A stretch of 64,000 bases of DNA, from assembly GCA_019925795.1 (NCBI GenBank), contig CM034304.1, positions 20,662,228 through 20,726,227 on the forward strand, in the 5' to 3' direction. How positions within the stretch are numbered: position 1 is the first letter of the stretch; each line of letters begins with the position of its first letter. Source of the stretch: Dendrobium chrysotoxum (taxonomy: Eukaryota; Streptophyta; Magnoliopsida; Asparagales; Orchidaceae). Positions 45,069 to 59,720 of this stretch are shown here, piece after piece. The position numbers and the translations under genes were made by a program. Under the pieces are notes generated by a model that was not told where the DNA came from, searched no databases, and worked only from the letters and a program-made list of their open reading frames with translations.

Positions 45069-48000
45069 TGTATAGATCAACTTATATTTTTTATCCATTT
45101 TAAAGAATATTTTAGAATTATTTTCATCACTCACTCTATTGTAAGTGTGTTGGTTGTTTAAATTTTTTTTACTTAGAATATCAGTAAATAAGAAAAATAA
45201 AAAAGCATAATTTTTAACTTGAGTCTTATGCCTTATAGTTTGGATCACCCTCGATGAAACTTAATGCTTTGATTTTGACTTCTTGATCATATCCTTGGGG
45301 TTTTAATCCACATTTGTGTGTAAGTCATCTTGGTTCTCTATTTAGCACTCCATTTGAATTTAGTCCTTACGTACACATGTACTTATTAGTTATAATTCAT
45401 GCAGTAAGTGCATTAATCTAGAAAATAATGCATCAATGATTAAAATAGAACATATGATATGACTTATAAGTCATGGGGGCTAACACATAAGTGATCTAAT
45501 TTGACTACAAATGATCCCAATTAAAGCACTTGAAGCATAATTGAAAACCTTGGGACATTAATTGAATTACTAATAATCTCCCAATCTTGCATGCTTATAT
45601 TCAAATAAATATCTTAATAAAAAAAATTTAGCGTGCAAATGATTGCATGATTCCAACGTCATTAGGTCCTTCAAATAATCAAAAAACACCTTATAATCAT
45701 GTAAATTATTTAGGGTCTTTTGATGGAATAATTTAATTTTGGCTATATTTATGGAGAAAGGCTTGTTGTTGTTATTGTTGTTACGAAGAGTGTCACTCTC
45801 AAAACTATAAATAGACTCTGACTCCCTACATGAAAAGGGGTTGAATTAAGACTTGAGATTATAGAAGGCTCAAAAGTCTAAAAAATCCTAGATCTCCACC
45901 ACTATCAGATCATCGCCACCCAAAATCATTGTTGTACCATCACTACCCAATTATTTTTGTCAAATAATCACTGCCCAAACACCATCAACAGGCACCCACT
46001 ACCCAACCTTTATTAATTGAGCACTATCATTATAAGTTAACATGTTGTCACCTTTATCCAATCATCATCATCGGACCACCGATGCTCAACCATCACTATC
46101 GTGCTACCGCCACCCAATCATCACCATTAAAAGGCCACTCAGCCACCATCTTCTAGTCATTTAAACCCAATTATTATTGTTAGAAAACCATTATAGATAA
46201 GTCAATACTTATAGCTAAAGATGAGTAAAATATATAGCAAAATACTATGAAAATTGGTAGAAGTATTAAAAAATAGTGACAAAGTTATACAATGTAGAAT
46301 AAAGCTTGGTGAGTATTTATATATGTATAAAGGACAAAATCTAAATTTTATACAATAGGAAGTTTCTTTTTAATATTGAACATGCAACTAGCTATGTAGA
46401 TCACTAGTATTGATGAAATCTATAAAAGCACTGTTCTATATAATAAGAAAGTGGGAATAAGGAGGAAAAAGTTATAATGCCTACTTGCATATCAATGTGG
46501 TTCTTATTAGCACATATCTTTTCATTGCTCCACTAATTAAGTATACATAGGTTGGATAGTTAATTTATCTTACATATGCTAAAATCAAGATAGAGAAAGA
46601 GGGTTTATAACGATGTTGGCAGGCTAATCTTTGGAATCAATGTGAAGAATGATGATTTCATTGGGGCATATACAATCTCAAATTAAGTGATAGTTTATGC
46701 ATAATATTAGATTGTATACCAAGGTCATTAAATGCTAGCACAATATAGAGAAGTGCCTTTATTATCCCTAGATATAGTACCTAGTCCACCTTCAATGACC
46801 TGAAGAAATCATGGTATGAATTATATGATTATTTAAGTGTTTATGAGTCATTCTGAAGATGATTAAGTAAAAAAAATTATAAATAATTTTTTTATAGTAC
46901 TATGATGCTTGGATGAGAACACTACAATGTTAAGCTCTTTGTTTGGGTGAACAATATTTGAGTCATTATGAGTGTTGAGGTATTGCCTTCTCTATTTATT
47001 GAGGAGCACTATGACACTTATGGAGCAGCACTTCAACACTGAGGACTCTATTTATGAGGAATTTTTTTAAAAATAAAAATATCTTGGGAGCGTAGCGGCA
47101 CTGGAGGGTTAGTGTCGTGGCGCTAGGTTAATTTTGAGATTTTTATATAAATATCTAAAAGCATTAGCCAATTCACCTTTTCATTCCAATTCACTAAAAA
47201 TGTCTAGAGAGGGGCCGAAGAGGATAAATATGAAAGAGAAGAAAGGAAGATAGGGTTTGGAGGCCAGGAAGCTAGATTTTTCCATCAGGCCAGTTGGAGA
47301 AGTTGTTCATCTCAAGGTAGACATCTATTACCCTTCTTGAGTTTTTAATTTGGATAATTTATGTAAAATTTATGGTGATTTATTTAATTTAATATAGTTT
47401 GAGAAACGTTTTCATTGTATTTTTTAATATGTTATATAATAGAGAAATCTAAGCATTTTGACAAGAAAAACTCAACATTTCATAGGGTGATTTCAATTGT
47501 GAGTTATTATATGTTTTGCTACAAATGTTGATTGTAACAAAAAGTACCATAAAATAATAAAAACTCTAAAATGATTTTATAAATGTTCCCCATTAATGAT
47601 TTTCTGAATTATAACTGCTGAGTGTGTGTAAAAGTTCTACCCCATGTATACTATTAGAATTGTTGTACATGTACTACTTTCATGCATTCATGCATCATGT
47701 TAAAGGTCATTTATATATGTTAAATATATTGATATTTTTATATTTATGTAATGAAATGTATATGTCATGTTCATATGGTGGAGGATATCTATGGAGGAAG
47801 AAAGTGATAAAAGTAGAGGTTATTTCATATTTTATGTAATACAAGTAGAGTTATATGGGTCTCTGTACATATTTATATGTTCCATCTATCTTGAACAAAT
47901 TTGAGATGATTAAGTAGAAGTAGAGGTATAAGGGGAATAAGGCTATATGTAATTCCTTCGTATATTCTGAATAGATGTGAGATGATAAAGCGGAGTTATA

Positions 48001-48899
48001 TAAAGAAATCAGAACATAAGCATGTGAATCACACTTTCATAAATTACATACAAGTCATGTAATCTACCCAAAAATTAAATTCTAGTTTAAATGAAGCTCA
48101 TGTTGTTGCTATGTACAAAACCAAGGACTAATCATGTTGTTGCTACTTGCAAGTTCATGTTGTTGCCACTTACAAGTTCAATAAATGTATACTATTGACA
48201 CGTAACTACTATTAATAATCAAGTATACTACTAAAATCATGTTAGGAATAGAACATTGCATAATTACCACATTACTTTTATTAAACTATAAAATATCATA
48301 TTTATTTCTTATGCAATTTATTTTAATTATTAATGTTGAATTCTTTAGTATGTCTCAGATAGCCTAATGAGCAAGTGGTTTGCTCATCCTATATATGTTT
48401 ACATGTTAATTTAGAAAAGGGTAAAGTCTCAGCTGAGTAGAGAAAAATGTTGATAAGGTCAAATGTTAAGGTTGTTGCTATGTTCTTATTTTTAGAGTTA
48501 TTCTTTTGTGATCCAATCATTTATTATGTAGTTGATATGTTGAAAAAGTTATATTGGATTATTGTACATCACTTTTGTAATGAAATGCAAGTTTTTTATA
48601 TTTCTATAATATGATTTTGTAGTTGGTTTTTGGTTTACTTATTAATGATGAGTCAAATAAGTTAAGAACAATTCTTCCATTAGTTCTTGGGCATGACATG
48701 GCAATTCTAGGAGGAATGAGAAAATCAACTAATAGGTGATGGAGCCATATAATGTTCGACACTACTACAACCAAGGTCCTATACTTTGCTTCAATAGATG
48801 ATTTTGTAACTATTGCCTACTTAATGCTCCAAGAGAATAGTGGTTGTCCTAGGTTAAGTATAGTACCTATCATTATCTTCATTACCCATCACCACGACC

Positions 48900-49310
48900 A
48901 ACATTAATGAAGGCCACACATATAAGGTTGATGCATACCATGAACATCAACACCAACACCCACCATCATTACCAATGTCAATAGGCACCATCACCTATAA
49001 ATTCAATGCAATCTTTGATATTAATATCGACACACTTCTACTTTATAGTTTGTTTTCACTTCCAATGTTAATGCACATCCTTGCCTATAATACCAATTCA
49101 CATTGTTGATACCAACATCGATGCTCCCCAACTTTATTGTATATCATCACCTATAAGGTCGATACACATCATCGACACCATCATTTATGCCTGCCAACTT
49201 GCCTTCTGCCATCCCAAACAACATCGATGCTCATCGACTTCAACTTCTGACATCCCCACCAACATCGATGCAAACCATTGGCCATAAGGTTGATATACCT
49301 CATCGACATT
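48900..49310. repeat. Degenerate minisatellite
   Basis: Words such as CCTATAAGGTCGATACACAT, CATCGACACCA and CCAACATCGATGC recur at irregular intervals of roughly 60-70 bp. Copies are too diverged to fix a unit. The reading frame at 49081-49287 is a by-product. Confidence 0.5.
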
Positions 49311-50897
49311 TATTTCTCCTCCCGAGTTAAAGACCAATAATTAGACGAGACATTTTGTTTGTAACCTTCTATTCCCAAAGGAGAGTAACCCAAAAAACCA
49401 TGAATGATACCTTAATGGTAGATCTAATGCCTCAAGACTCCTCTAATTTCTACCATGGAATTCATTCTCTATAGTTTCTGTCTACTATATCGTATCATCA
49501 CTTTCCTCAGTTATAGAGATGAGCATTCTTTATAATCTATGGCATGCTCTAATAAAATTATTTTAATAGAGTTTAGCCCCTTAATTTTCCCCTTTTTTGG
49601 ATTTTCCTCATAACAATATGAATGTTTTTTACAACTCTTTCTCTATAACTATAAGCAAGTAGGCACCAGCTCCCCACTCTCCTCAAAAACCCCCTTTTGA
49701 TCTTAAACAGCTCAAATTTCTTTCCCTTTAAAAAACCTGCTTGCCCTAAAGGCTTAGCTCCATTCCGGGCTTACCAACATATTTTTCAATTTTTTCCTTA
49801 AAAACCCCCTTCCTTCTTGCCCTCAACATTGCTTGGCAAAATCAATAAAGCCGAAGGGCAGAACAACAGTTTATCGCATCATTTGCCAACAAATTTAACA
49901 TTCTTTCCCCTCCTCTACCTCCCCTCATTCACCAATTAAGCTTATTTGCATTAACCCTTCTTTGTGTTAAATTTCATATTCATGTGCCCGAGTGGTGCAG
50001 TGGAAAGCTCTATAAGTAATTCTAGCATTCTATATTGATTCTATTCTCTATAGCCTATATAGTGCTTTACCTTTAAAAAAATTAGTTATGCTATTTATTA
50101 ATATTTATAAGTGTATGTAGAGATAAATGGCTAATGAAGAAAATGAATTTTATTTTCTTTCTCTCTATTTTTCCTAAATCTAAAATTTGGGCTACAATCC
50201 TCTTTTAATATTTTTATGAATTTCATTTTAAAAGTAAGAATCATTTTTCATGCAAATCAGTAAATAATTAGTAAAGTAAAATTTAATTTAATTATTGATT
50301 TTGCAAGAAAAAATGAGAGAATTTTTTTTAAATTTAATTTGGACCCTACGAGATGAAATTTCTTACTCCACAACTTTATATTAGATGTCAAACTTTTTCT
50401 CTTTACCATCATAAAATTTCAAACATTCATAATTCGCCCACTTAAACTAAATAAAATATCACCATTCACACTTGGTGCTATTTATGAATAATCTAAGACC
50501 ATAACGGAAGACATGCTAATCTCCTACAACAGCTCTGTAAGAAATCCACTAGTATTGCCCAATTCCTCTCCACATCACAAAACACTTCACGGACTGACGA
50601 GACCATCACTCAAGATATGTGTGACATGCATTATGATGCCTTGCAACAATATATATGAAGATTGATGGAGATAACAATATATCATCACCGTAGACATTAA
50701 CATTTGCTCCTCTTTACTAGCTCATCACTGCCAGCTTCACCCCCATGAAGAGACATTTCTCTTATCATACCTAACATATTTTGGAGGATATATATATATA
50801 TATATATATATCATTTATCCTTTTATGATAATTATTCAACTGGTTGCCTATAAATATCTTAATATTTTTTTTTCTAATAAATATATACTACTATTAT

Positions 50898-53380
50898 AAA
50901 AGAGGCTTGAATTTTCTTTCATATCAAATCTTGGTCGTCCATTTCAATTATTGTAATTATAATTATTTTATTAATGTCAAAAATACTCTATTAATTATCA
51001 AATTCCTGTAGCATTTAATGCATTACATTTATTTTAAATCCATTACATTTTTTAATTTCACTTTTCAATTAGAGTTGTCAATTGCATTTAAGAAAGAAAG
51101 TTAGAGTTGTTAATAGCTTTTAAGAGTTTTTATTTCACTTCTTCCAAAAGTAACATTTCATCTCCATTTCCTATTCCTAATTTCAATTATGCATCACGTT
51201 TAAATTCTTTAATTTTTTTAATTTCACTTTTAAGTTAGAGTTATCAATTGCATTTAAGAAAAAAAAGTTAGAGTTTTTAATTATATTTAAGAGTTTTTAA
51301 TATATTCCACATGTTGCCTCTATTTCTTCTTCCTATTCTGCATAACCGTTGTTTTTTTTCTAGCCTCTACAAACTCCACTCCTCTTCATTTATTTCTTCC
51401 ATTTGCCTTCTTCTTCTATCCGATCTTCTCTTGTCTGAAAGAGTCACTAAAAAGAGCTTCTTTGCCAACTCTCCACTTGTCGATTCGAAAGTCGATATGG
51501 CTTCATGCGAAAAAGAGTTTTTAATAATTCTTTACTTCGTATGGCTCTTATGAATCCTCCGATCAAATTCAAAGTTGATATGAATTCGTATGAAAAAAAG
51601 TTTTGAATGATTCTCAGCTTCGCATAGCTCTTATGAACGTTGAGAGCTTATTCATCTCTTCTCCTTCTATCGGATCGAAAGTCGATAATCCATAAGAAAT
51701 TTTCTCTTGCATGTAAAGTCTGCCACAAGCTCTTCAAGATCCTTAGCTGTATAGCATAATACCCTTTCAACATGGCTTTATTCATCCCCTGAAGGTTGCA
51801 AGCATAATTTTATTTAATTTATATCTTTTTTATGAGTCTTCAAATTTTATATAAATACCTTTATAGTTTATTATTTTGTTTTTAACATTATTTAGAGTAT
51901 CCGCATTTTTACATAATTATGAATTTGTTCAATAGTAATATATTGTTAAAAGTTCTTGAGACTTCACTTCCTTCTTGATGGAGACTTTTTTAATGACCTT
52001 TGTAATTTTAAAAATGAGATTTTCTTTTTAAAATTGGAATTTCATTCATGATATCATATTTTGGATGATTAATTTGATTCTTCTTTACTTCCTTCCTTCT
52101 TGACAAATTTATTTTTTATTTGAGAGGCGCTGTTAATAACTTTGTTAAATTTATAAATATGATTTCTTTTTCAATTAAGATTTTTATTCATGATATCATG
52201 TTTTGAAAATGATTAATTTGATTCTTCTCCTTTTCTATGATGTGCCTTTTTGTGGCCAATAAAAGCTGCTTGAGTTTCCTTTCATATCAAATACTGGCCT
52301 TCCATTTTAATTAATTTATGTTATTCAAATCAAAGTCCAACCTTCCATTTCAATTATTGTAATTATTTTATTAATATCAAATATACTCTATTAATTATCA
52401 AATTATTGTAGCATTTAATGTATTACATTTATTTTAAATCCATTGTGTTTTTAATTTTAATTTTTAGTTAGAGTTGTGAATTACATTTATGAAAGAAAGT
52501 TAGAGTTGTTAATAGCATTTAAGAGTTTTTATTTCACTTCTTCCTAAAGTAACTTTTCATCTCCATTCCCTATTCCTAATTTCAATTATGCATTCTGTTT
52601 AAATTCATTACATTTTTTAATTTCACTTTTAAGTTAGAGTTATCAATTGCAATTAAGAAAAAAGTTAGAGTTGTTATTTATATTTAAGAGTTTTTAATTT
52701 AATTTTTCTACAAAAATAACTTTTCATCCGTTTAGCCATCCACCTTCTCTATTTCGCATGTTGCCTTCGTTTCCTCTTCCTATTCTGCATAAACATTGTC
52801 TTTTCATGCCTCTATAAATTTCACTCCTTTCCATTTATTTCTTCCATTCGCCTTCTTCTCCTATCCGATCTTCTGCTATCCAAAAGAGTTGCTAAAGAGA
52901 GCTTCTTCGCCTCTTCTCCTCTTGTCGATTCAGACGCTGATATGGCTTCACGTGAAAAAGAGTTTTTAACAATTCTTGGCCTTGCATGGCTCTTATGAAT
53001 GTTGAGAGCTTCTTTGCCTCTTCTCCTTGTATCAAATTTGAAGTCAACTTGTTCGGTAGTAATATATTGTTATAAGTTCTTGAGACTTTCTTTCTTCTTA
53101 ATGGAGACTTTGTTAATGACCTTTGTAATTTTAGAAATAAGATTTTCTTTTTAAAATCAAAATTTCATTCATGATATCATATTTTAGATGATTAATTTGA
53201 TTATTCTTTACTTCCTTCCTTCTTGACGGATTTATTTTCTATTTTAGAGGCATTGTTAATAACTTTGGTAAATTTATAAACATGATTTCTTTTTCAATTA
53301 AGATTTTTATTATGATATCAAATTTTGTAAATGATTAATTTAATTCTTCTTCTTTTCTATGATGTGCCTTTTTTGGCCAA
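50898..53380 (+). repeat. Tandem duplication, 1363 and 1120 bp
   Basis: Copy 1 (50898-52260) and copy 2 (52261-53380) start with related AAAAG(A/C)(G/T)GCTTGA strings and both end with TGATGTGCCTTTTT(G/T)GGCCAA. The order of shared blocks is preserved throughout. Copy 2 lacks a piece around the repeated ATCCGAT/AAAGTCGATA segment of copy 1. No coding domain is seen. The frame 51311-51553 is not maintained in copy 2. Confidence 0.85.
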
Positions 53381-54010
53381 TTTTATAATATTGAATAATA
53401 TTTTCCTTATTCAGGCCAAAGAAGTCATAAATTGAGGTGTTCTATTTTTTTTATTTATTAACTATATTATAGATTTATAATGAAGCATCAAAGATAATTT
53501 ATATTGTCATGCAAGTTATAGAGTTAAAAAAATCAATGTAACTAAATAATTTTATATCATTTTATTTAAATTGAAATCTATGTATAATAATCTTTTCTAT
53601 TGACTTTTTTATAAGCATCAAAGAAAGAAGAATATAATAAAACCATTACAAATATTTTTAATGAGGAGATGGTATTCTAAGTATAACCCCCAAAAAAAAA
53701 TGGTAACTAAATATTTTGTTCGCTAACAGTTCAATGAATAATGAAATATTTAATGACATTAGCCATACTGAATCTAAAAGAATCAATTTGAAGGAAATTT
53801 TAAAATATACGAAATTTTAAAATATCAATTTGAAGGAAATTTTAAAATATCAATTTGAAAGATTATTATAAATTTTATTTATATAATGACACTTAATATG
53901 TTTTACTTATTTCACTTTCAACAGAATTAGAACAGGAACAATACTTATGATTCTGAAGTTAAAATCTTTATTTTGTTTAATATATTTTTCACTTTGTCTT
54001 ATTAAGACAT

Positions 54011-54137
<127 letters not shown>

Positions 54138-56087
54138 TTTAAATTTCAAAATGATTGTTATCGTTATGAATATATAGCAATAAAATTTATGTTGATTATT
54201 ATTAATAGTTATACCAATAATACATTAAAATATTTTTCAGGAGAAAATCTTAATCATTATAGCATTGTTGGACAAATCACACAAAAGCTTTTTGCATATT
54301 GTCCAAGATAATATAACTACTTTATATATTTTATAGGACTTTCTATGCAACTTATGTTATTTTAATGGATAAGGGTCGAATTTAGGGCACCTACATATAA
54401 TATTTTGATCGTGAAAGGCTTTGTCTAATTAGTGTGAGTGGATCATTTGATGTTTTTTACTAATGTCAAATCAGATCCTATTCAGGTAAACCATTGTGTT
54501 AGCTTAATCAACCTTTTTTTAATATCTCTTAATCTATATTGTAGTTTGTTATTTTTAATATGAATTTAATAACTTCTTTGGTTTTGCGTTTGAACTTATA
54601 TTAATATAATTGATATTTTTAGGGCTTTTCAAAGGAAATGGTATATTTTGTCTGCACGGATCATTTTTATTTAAAACATTTTTCAGTATTTTTTAATCTT
54701 TTCTTCAGTAATATTGCATTTGATTTTGTGGATAATCAACTACACACGTGTCCTTATAATTCGATATACATTTTAAGCTTAAATTTAATTACCAATTATA
54801 TTTCTTTTTTTTTCATAAAGCACAATGATCATATTTGAGCAAATCTATCAATTTATTCTTTCTATTATCGATGTCATGTATGATTTTATTTTATATTTCT
54901 ATATATTAAATGATTTACCAATACAAAGCTAGCTTAATACTCCACTTAATTGTTTCAACTATCATGATTTATTATAGATTATTAAATAAATAAGTAATTA
55001 ACCTATTATTTATAGCAATTTTAGAGTAACTAAAGCTGTTGAAATTTGTTAATTTTTTAAACTATGATTTTCTTAGGAAATTATAGTTGAAGTATCATAA
55101 GTATCTTACATTATTCTTGTAGAGATTTGTTACTTTTATATGAGATAAGAGCAACTTTATAAAGTTCTCTAAGGGATTATTCCAAAGGAGAATTAAGAGG
55201 ACCTGCTCCTTCAACTTCATTTATTTCTTAATTATAACCTCAATTTAAGTTTCTAATCACAAAAGTGAACTGTGTTTTGAATTTTAAGATATTTAAATAA
55301 TATATATATCATTATAATATAACATTCATAATTACTTCTCACCCTTTTCCAAATACCATCTTAAGGATTGAATATCTATAAGCAAATTTCTCTAGATCAC
55401 ATTTGAGTGTTTTAATTATTAATTAAATCTTTTAGGATTGTCTTGTGGTGAGTTTAGGCTTTTACTATGTTTTATTGAGTGATCACATTTTATTAATAAT
55501 CTTATTTGTTCAAATAATAGTGTCATATTTACATGCTACAATTCATTTTTCTAATGACATCCATAGTATTATTATAACAGGACCTTACGATTCTCCTCAA
55601 ATAAAATATTAGCAATTCATTTTATTCTTCTAAATTAAATCTTAAACATCCATTTATAACACTCCTAATATTAAATATGAGTGTAATATTATCAAAATTA
55701 AATCCACACCATCAACATGCCTCTTTTCTTCTTATGTTGCTTGATTTCTAAATGAATTTGCCCTGCCAATCTTAGAAGTCCTAATTGCACTCTAACTTAT
55801 TATCCGTTGTGATTTCTATCACAAAATTCTTTTCTCCTTAACACGTCATCATTCCTATTAATCCCTTCATCTTTTTCCCTATTTAACTCTTCAAATCGCT
55901 GACAAAAGTGCTCCTTATTCATTGAGGTAAAGTGATTTACGAGATTTAAGAGACTTTTGGAGTTCTCTCAGGAACTCCTTTTCTCGTTGTCGGTCCTGTG
56001 GGTGCTATTATTCAATTTTTCTTTTCCAAAACTCATTGCTAAAAATCTACTCTATAAGAGACTATTTCGTTACCCTCTCTTTCACCC

Positions 56088-56090
<3 letters not shown>

Positions 56091-56142
<52 letters not shown>
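56091..56142. repeat. Microsatellite (CT)26
   Basis: An uninterrupted CT run. The reading frame at 55957-56196 that spans it is a by-product. Confidence 0.97.
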
Positions 56143-56145
<3 letters not shown>

Positions 56146-57373
56146 ATAAATAATTCTCATCGAAATATATATATGCATCATCATATTATGAAATGATTAT
56201 GCTCAAATTATATCAACTTAAGTAGTAGTTGAAGCAGTTATAAAACAATAATAATAATAATAGTCAAATAATTCATAGTAACTCAACCATTAATAAATTT
56301 GTTTAGTTAATTTATATCTTTTCATATTGCTTGATATATTGAGTTTTAGTTTTTAAATTCAACTTTTAATTTAATTAGTTCATATTTAATATCATTTAAG
56401 CTTTGTAGTTTCTTTTATATAATTATGTAATTTAATTAATTTCTATTTCATTTTTTTATGGTTGAGCTACTCCATTTTCTTCTTCCTTTGAAATTAGATT
56501 TTTCTCTTAATTTTTTAACTTTAGCCATTAAGCTCTATATTAAAAATCCAAGATTATGAGAGCTTTTTTATCTTATAAAAGTTATTAAAGAATGTTGCAA
56601 GTCATCAAAGGACCATATGATGAAATGAAGAAAAATGTATAGGACTATTAATGATTGTAAGCTCAACGACAACATCAAGTTGATTTATGCATAAATGAAT
56701 TAAGTCAGGAATATTGAGCTATACCACTTCATTGTTGATAAGATAGTCATAATTCATCAAGTATTATTATATCTAATTTGCATGAATACATATCAGTATA
56801 TTAATCATAACAGTCTTCACCTTTTTTGGAAAACCATATTGGTTATGCGTTTCACAAGTGTTGCAATAGTGAAAATTTTCTTAACTTTATTAATATGAGA
56901 TATTGATTTATAAGTAATTCATATTCACTTTATTTTTTTCTTTGACTTTTGAACTTAGTATATTAACATAATGTTAAATTAGTATATTTGTAATGAAATT
57001 TTGAGGCATCATATGAAATATGACTTGATTGTTTTAAGACACTATTTAAATTTATTAAAAAAGGAATGTTTAGTTTCTTGCCAAATTGTACAAAAAATTA
57101 ATTATCTATTGTAAAATATGATTTCATGTGAATAAATATATTTTTCATTAGTATTATCATTATTGCAAATACTTTCATTGATAAACTTATTTATTTATTT
57201 AACTAAATAAATAAAAAAATTTATTTTATTAATATTATGTTTTAAATAAATATAATATTATATTATTGCAAATTCTTTTGCAAATAACTGTATTTATTCA
57301 TACAACTAAATAAATATAGTAATCATATAACTAAATAAATATAATATTATATTTATATTTTTAAACTTTTATT

Positions 57374-57406
57374 TACGTGCACTTAGTGCACGTACAATTA
57401 TCCTAG
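57374..57406 (+). other. Helitron 3' terminal hairpin and CTAG
   Basis: The GC-rich 9-bp inverted repeat stands out in AT-rich surroundings. It is followed by CAATTATC and CTAG, the usual termination signal arrangement of rolling-circle transposons. Confidence 0.75.
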
Positions 57407-57999
57407 TTTATATAAAAGATTGATTTTTTCAATATTATTAACAAATCAAAATCACATAATTATTTACAAGACTTTGACATAATTTTCTCACAGTTTTACT
57501 TTTAAGACAACAACTATAATATTTTTACCACTTTTTTTATTTGTTATGCTTTTTAACAATTTTAATGACAAAAAATTACTTTTATAACCAATAGTAAAAT
57601 TATTTTTCATACAATTTCATACAAAGTTACAGTATTCCTTAAGAGAACCTAAATATAATAAAAAATTATATATTAATTTTTAAAGCTCATCTTCCAGAAT
57701 TTAGGTCGCTACATTCTTATCAAAATTTATTTTCTCCAAGACACCATGTACCATATATAGAAATTTAATACAAATACATTAAAAAGTATACATGCTCTTA
57801 AAACTAACTGACAAGAGCTCATCTTCAATAGCAAGCATAGTAAAATATTTCAATAAATCATCACCAATGAATAGCGCGAGCCCTCAAAAGAGAAACTAAA
57901 AATCTGACAAGTCTATGGACAAATAGCTATATCCTTCAACCTTAATTTCAATTAGTTTCTATAAAATACATTTTAGTATAATATAAACATAGCCAACAT
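57407..57999. other. AT-rich spacer
   Basis: No gene seen. The left border of the second copia element may lie within this stretch. Confidence 0.4.
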
Positions 58000-58533
58000 A
58001 AGTTTGTGTGATTAAGGTAAAGCGTATTACCTTCTTCATGAAGAATCAGCTTGCATTTAGCCTCATAGAGAAACTCGAGGAACTGAAGGGATTCTAGGAT
58101 TTAATGGAGAAGGAAAAATAATTTCATCATCTCCAAAAGACATGCCAAATCATTGAAATGCATAATCAAGATTCTTTATCTTCCACGTTTGAAGCGGCAT
58201 TTTCCAAGAGAGTGAGAGACCTCATCTTTTTCACTCAAGATGAGAAATGAGAGAAATGAGAACTTAACCGCTTAAACTAGGGACCACGACCCTTTTATAT
58301 TTTAAATATATTTATTTTATTTCAGCCCATCAATAAAATAAAATAAATACCCGGCCTCTACACAATAATTAATTTCGTACAAATTTTGATTGAGATGCCA
58401 CATCAGCTAAAGAATAATTTAAATTCTTAAATAGATTACTAATTTAATTGGCTCAATTTTAGATTGCTTCTAATGTATTAAACTTTATTTATATGTATAA
58501 AGATATGGGCCCACATATAGAAATTTCCCAACA
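58000..58533 (-). repeat. 3' LTR of the second copia element (left edge not determined)
   Basis: On the minus strand the LTR begins TGTTGGGAAATTTC at 58533, directly after a polypurine tract. The region has the usual copia LTR wording (GGGCCCACATATAGAAATTT). The other edge could not be fixed because the second LTR is not visible in this window. Confidence 0.7.
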
Positions 58534-58551
58534 ATCTCCCACTTGGGCCTC
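58534..58551 (-). other. Polypurine tract of the second copia element
   Basis: On the minus strand this reads GAGGCCCAAGTGGGAGAT immediately before the TGTTGGG LTR start. Confidence 0.88.
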
Positions 58552-58999
58552 ATATATATATAAATATATATATATACATTTAATTATGCATTATAAAAAA
58601 ATTGTAGGAGCTCAATATTTGCTATCTTTATGAAATAACATCTCTGGACAATCTAGACCATCAATCATATTAATATAGAATTAAAGAGACCTTTGTTACA
58701 TTCTTCATAACAAGACCCATCAATGGCCTCTAAATTAATATAAATAAGGACATAGATCAAGTATGAATGTGTAGCATGAAAATTTCATGTAATGTGATCT
58801 TAAATCATGACTATTTTCAACCAGTCCAATATTATAACTCAAAAGTGTTATAGCCAAAATTCAATACTTTATGCTAAACTGCAATTGAAATTAAATAACT
58901 TTATTTTAGAGTTTTCAATCTCTAAAACAATAACAATTTAGTTTGATCAAAAAATAAGTTCATAATAATTAAATAATATAAATAAACTCCCACTAAGCT

Positions 59000-59555
59000 A
59001 GCATATCATCAAACAAATTACACTCATATGAGCCACATGCTCATAAAATATTTTAGGTGGTAATCCTTTTGTAAGTGGGTCTGCAATCATAAAGTTTGTA
59101 TTAATATGTTCAATAAAAATTTAAGAACTCTAAATACTTTCTTTCACAACAAGAAACTTAATGTCAATATGGTTTAATTTTGATGAGCTCCTGTTATTCT
59201 TGAAATATAACTCAGTTGCTTTATTATCACAATTTATCTTTAATGGTCTCTCAATGCCATCAACAATACGTAGCCCTGTAATAAAATTTCATAATCATAT
59301 TCCCTGATTTGAAGCCTCATAATAAGTTATAAATTCTGCTTTTATTTTTTAAGAAGCTATAAGTAATTGCTTGACACTATTCCAAGAAATAGCTCCTCCA
59401 ACTAACATGAAAATATATCCTGAAGTGGATCTCCTACTATCGAGGCAACCAGCAAAATCAATGTCTAAATATCCCATGATCTCTAAATGATCAGATCTCT
59501 GATATGTGAGCATAAAATCTTTTATCCTTTTTAGATACCTCATAACCCATTTCAC
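59000..59555 (-). pseudogene. Second copia element, RNase H
   Basis: 59555-59349 reads MKWVMRYLKRIKDFMLTYQ, DIDFAGCLDSRRSTSGY and ends LLIAS. After a stop at 59349 the same frame gives KAEFITYYEAS (normally EAEFVACYEAS), and further on the C-terminal HIDIKFLV and ADPLTKGLPPK wording can be followed to about 59000. Confidence 0.85.
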
Positions 59556-59720
59556 TACTTTTCAATGATCCATTCCTGGGTTACTCAAATATCTACCATG
59601 CATTCCAACAATGTACATAATATTCAGACGCATACAAACTTGAGCATACATAAGACTCCCTACTGTCGATGCATAAGGGATCTTATCCATCTCTTATTTT
59701 TTAACTTCATTTATTGGGCA

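Larger units (their letters stand above)
44788..50872. other. Gene-free flank with low-complexity DNA
   Basis: No supportable gene. 45031-45068 contains two degenerate copies of the copia CGTAC motif outside the element. 45890-46190 is rich in CCACC and ATCATCACC words. 46910-47140 repeats GCACTA/GCAGCAC-like words similar to those near 30830-31130. 48900-49310 is a degenerate minisatellite. Frames such as 47624-47839 and 49081-49287 carry no domain. A (TA)n run lies at 50789-50811. Confidence 0.5.

Noticed and set aside
49980..50050. Possible tRNA (GTGGTGCAGTGGAAAGC-like string)
   Set aside because: No cloverleaf with matching acceptor and T arms could be formed.
55957..56196. Open frame with a Leu-Ser repeat
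   Set aside because: It is produced by the (CT)26 run.
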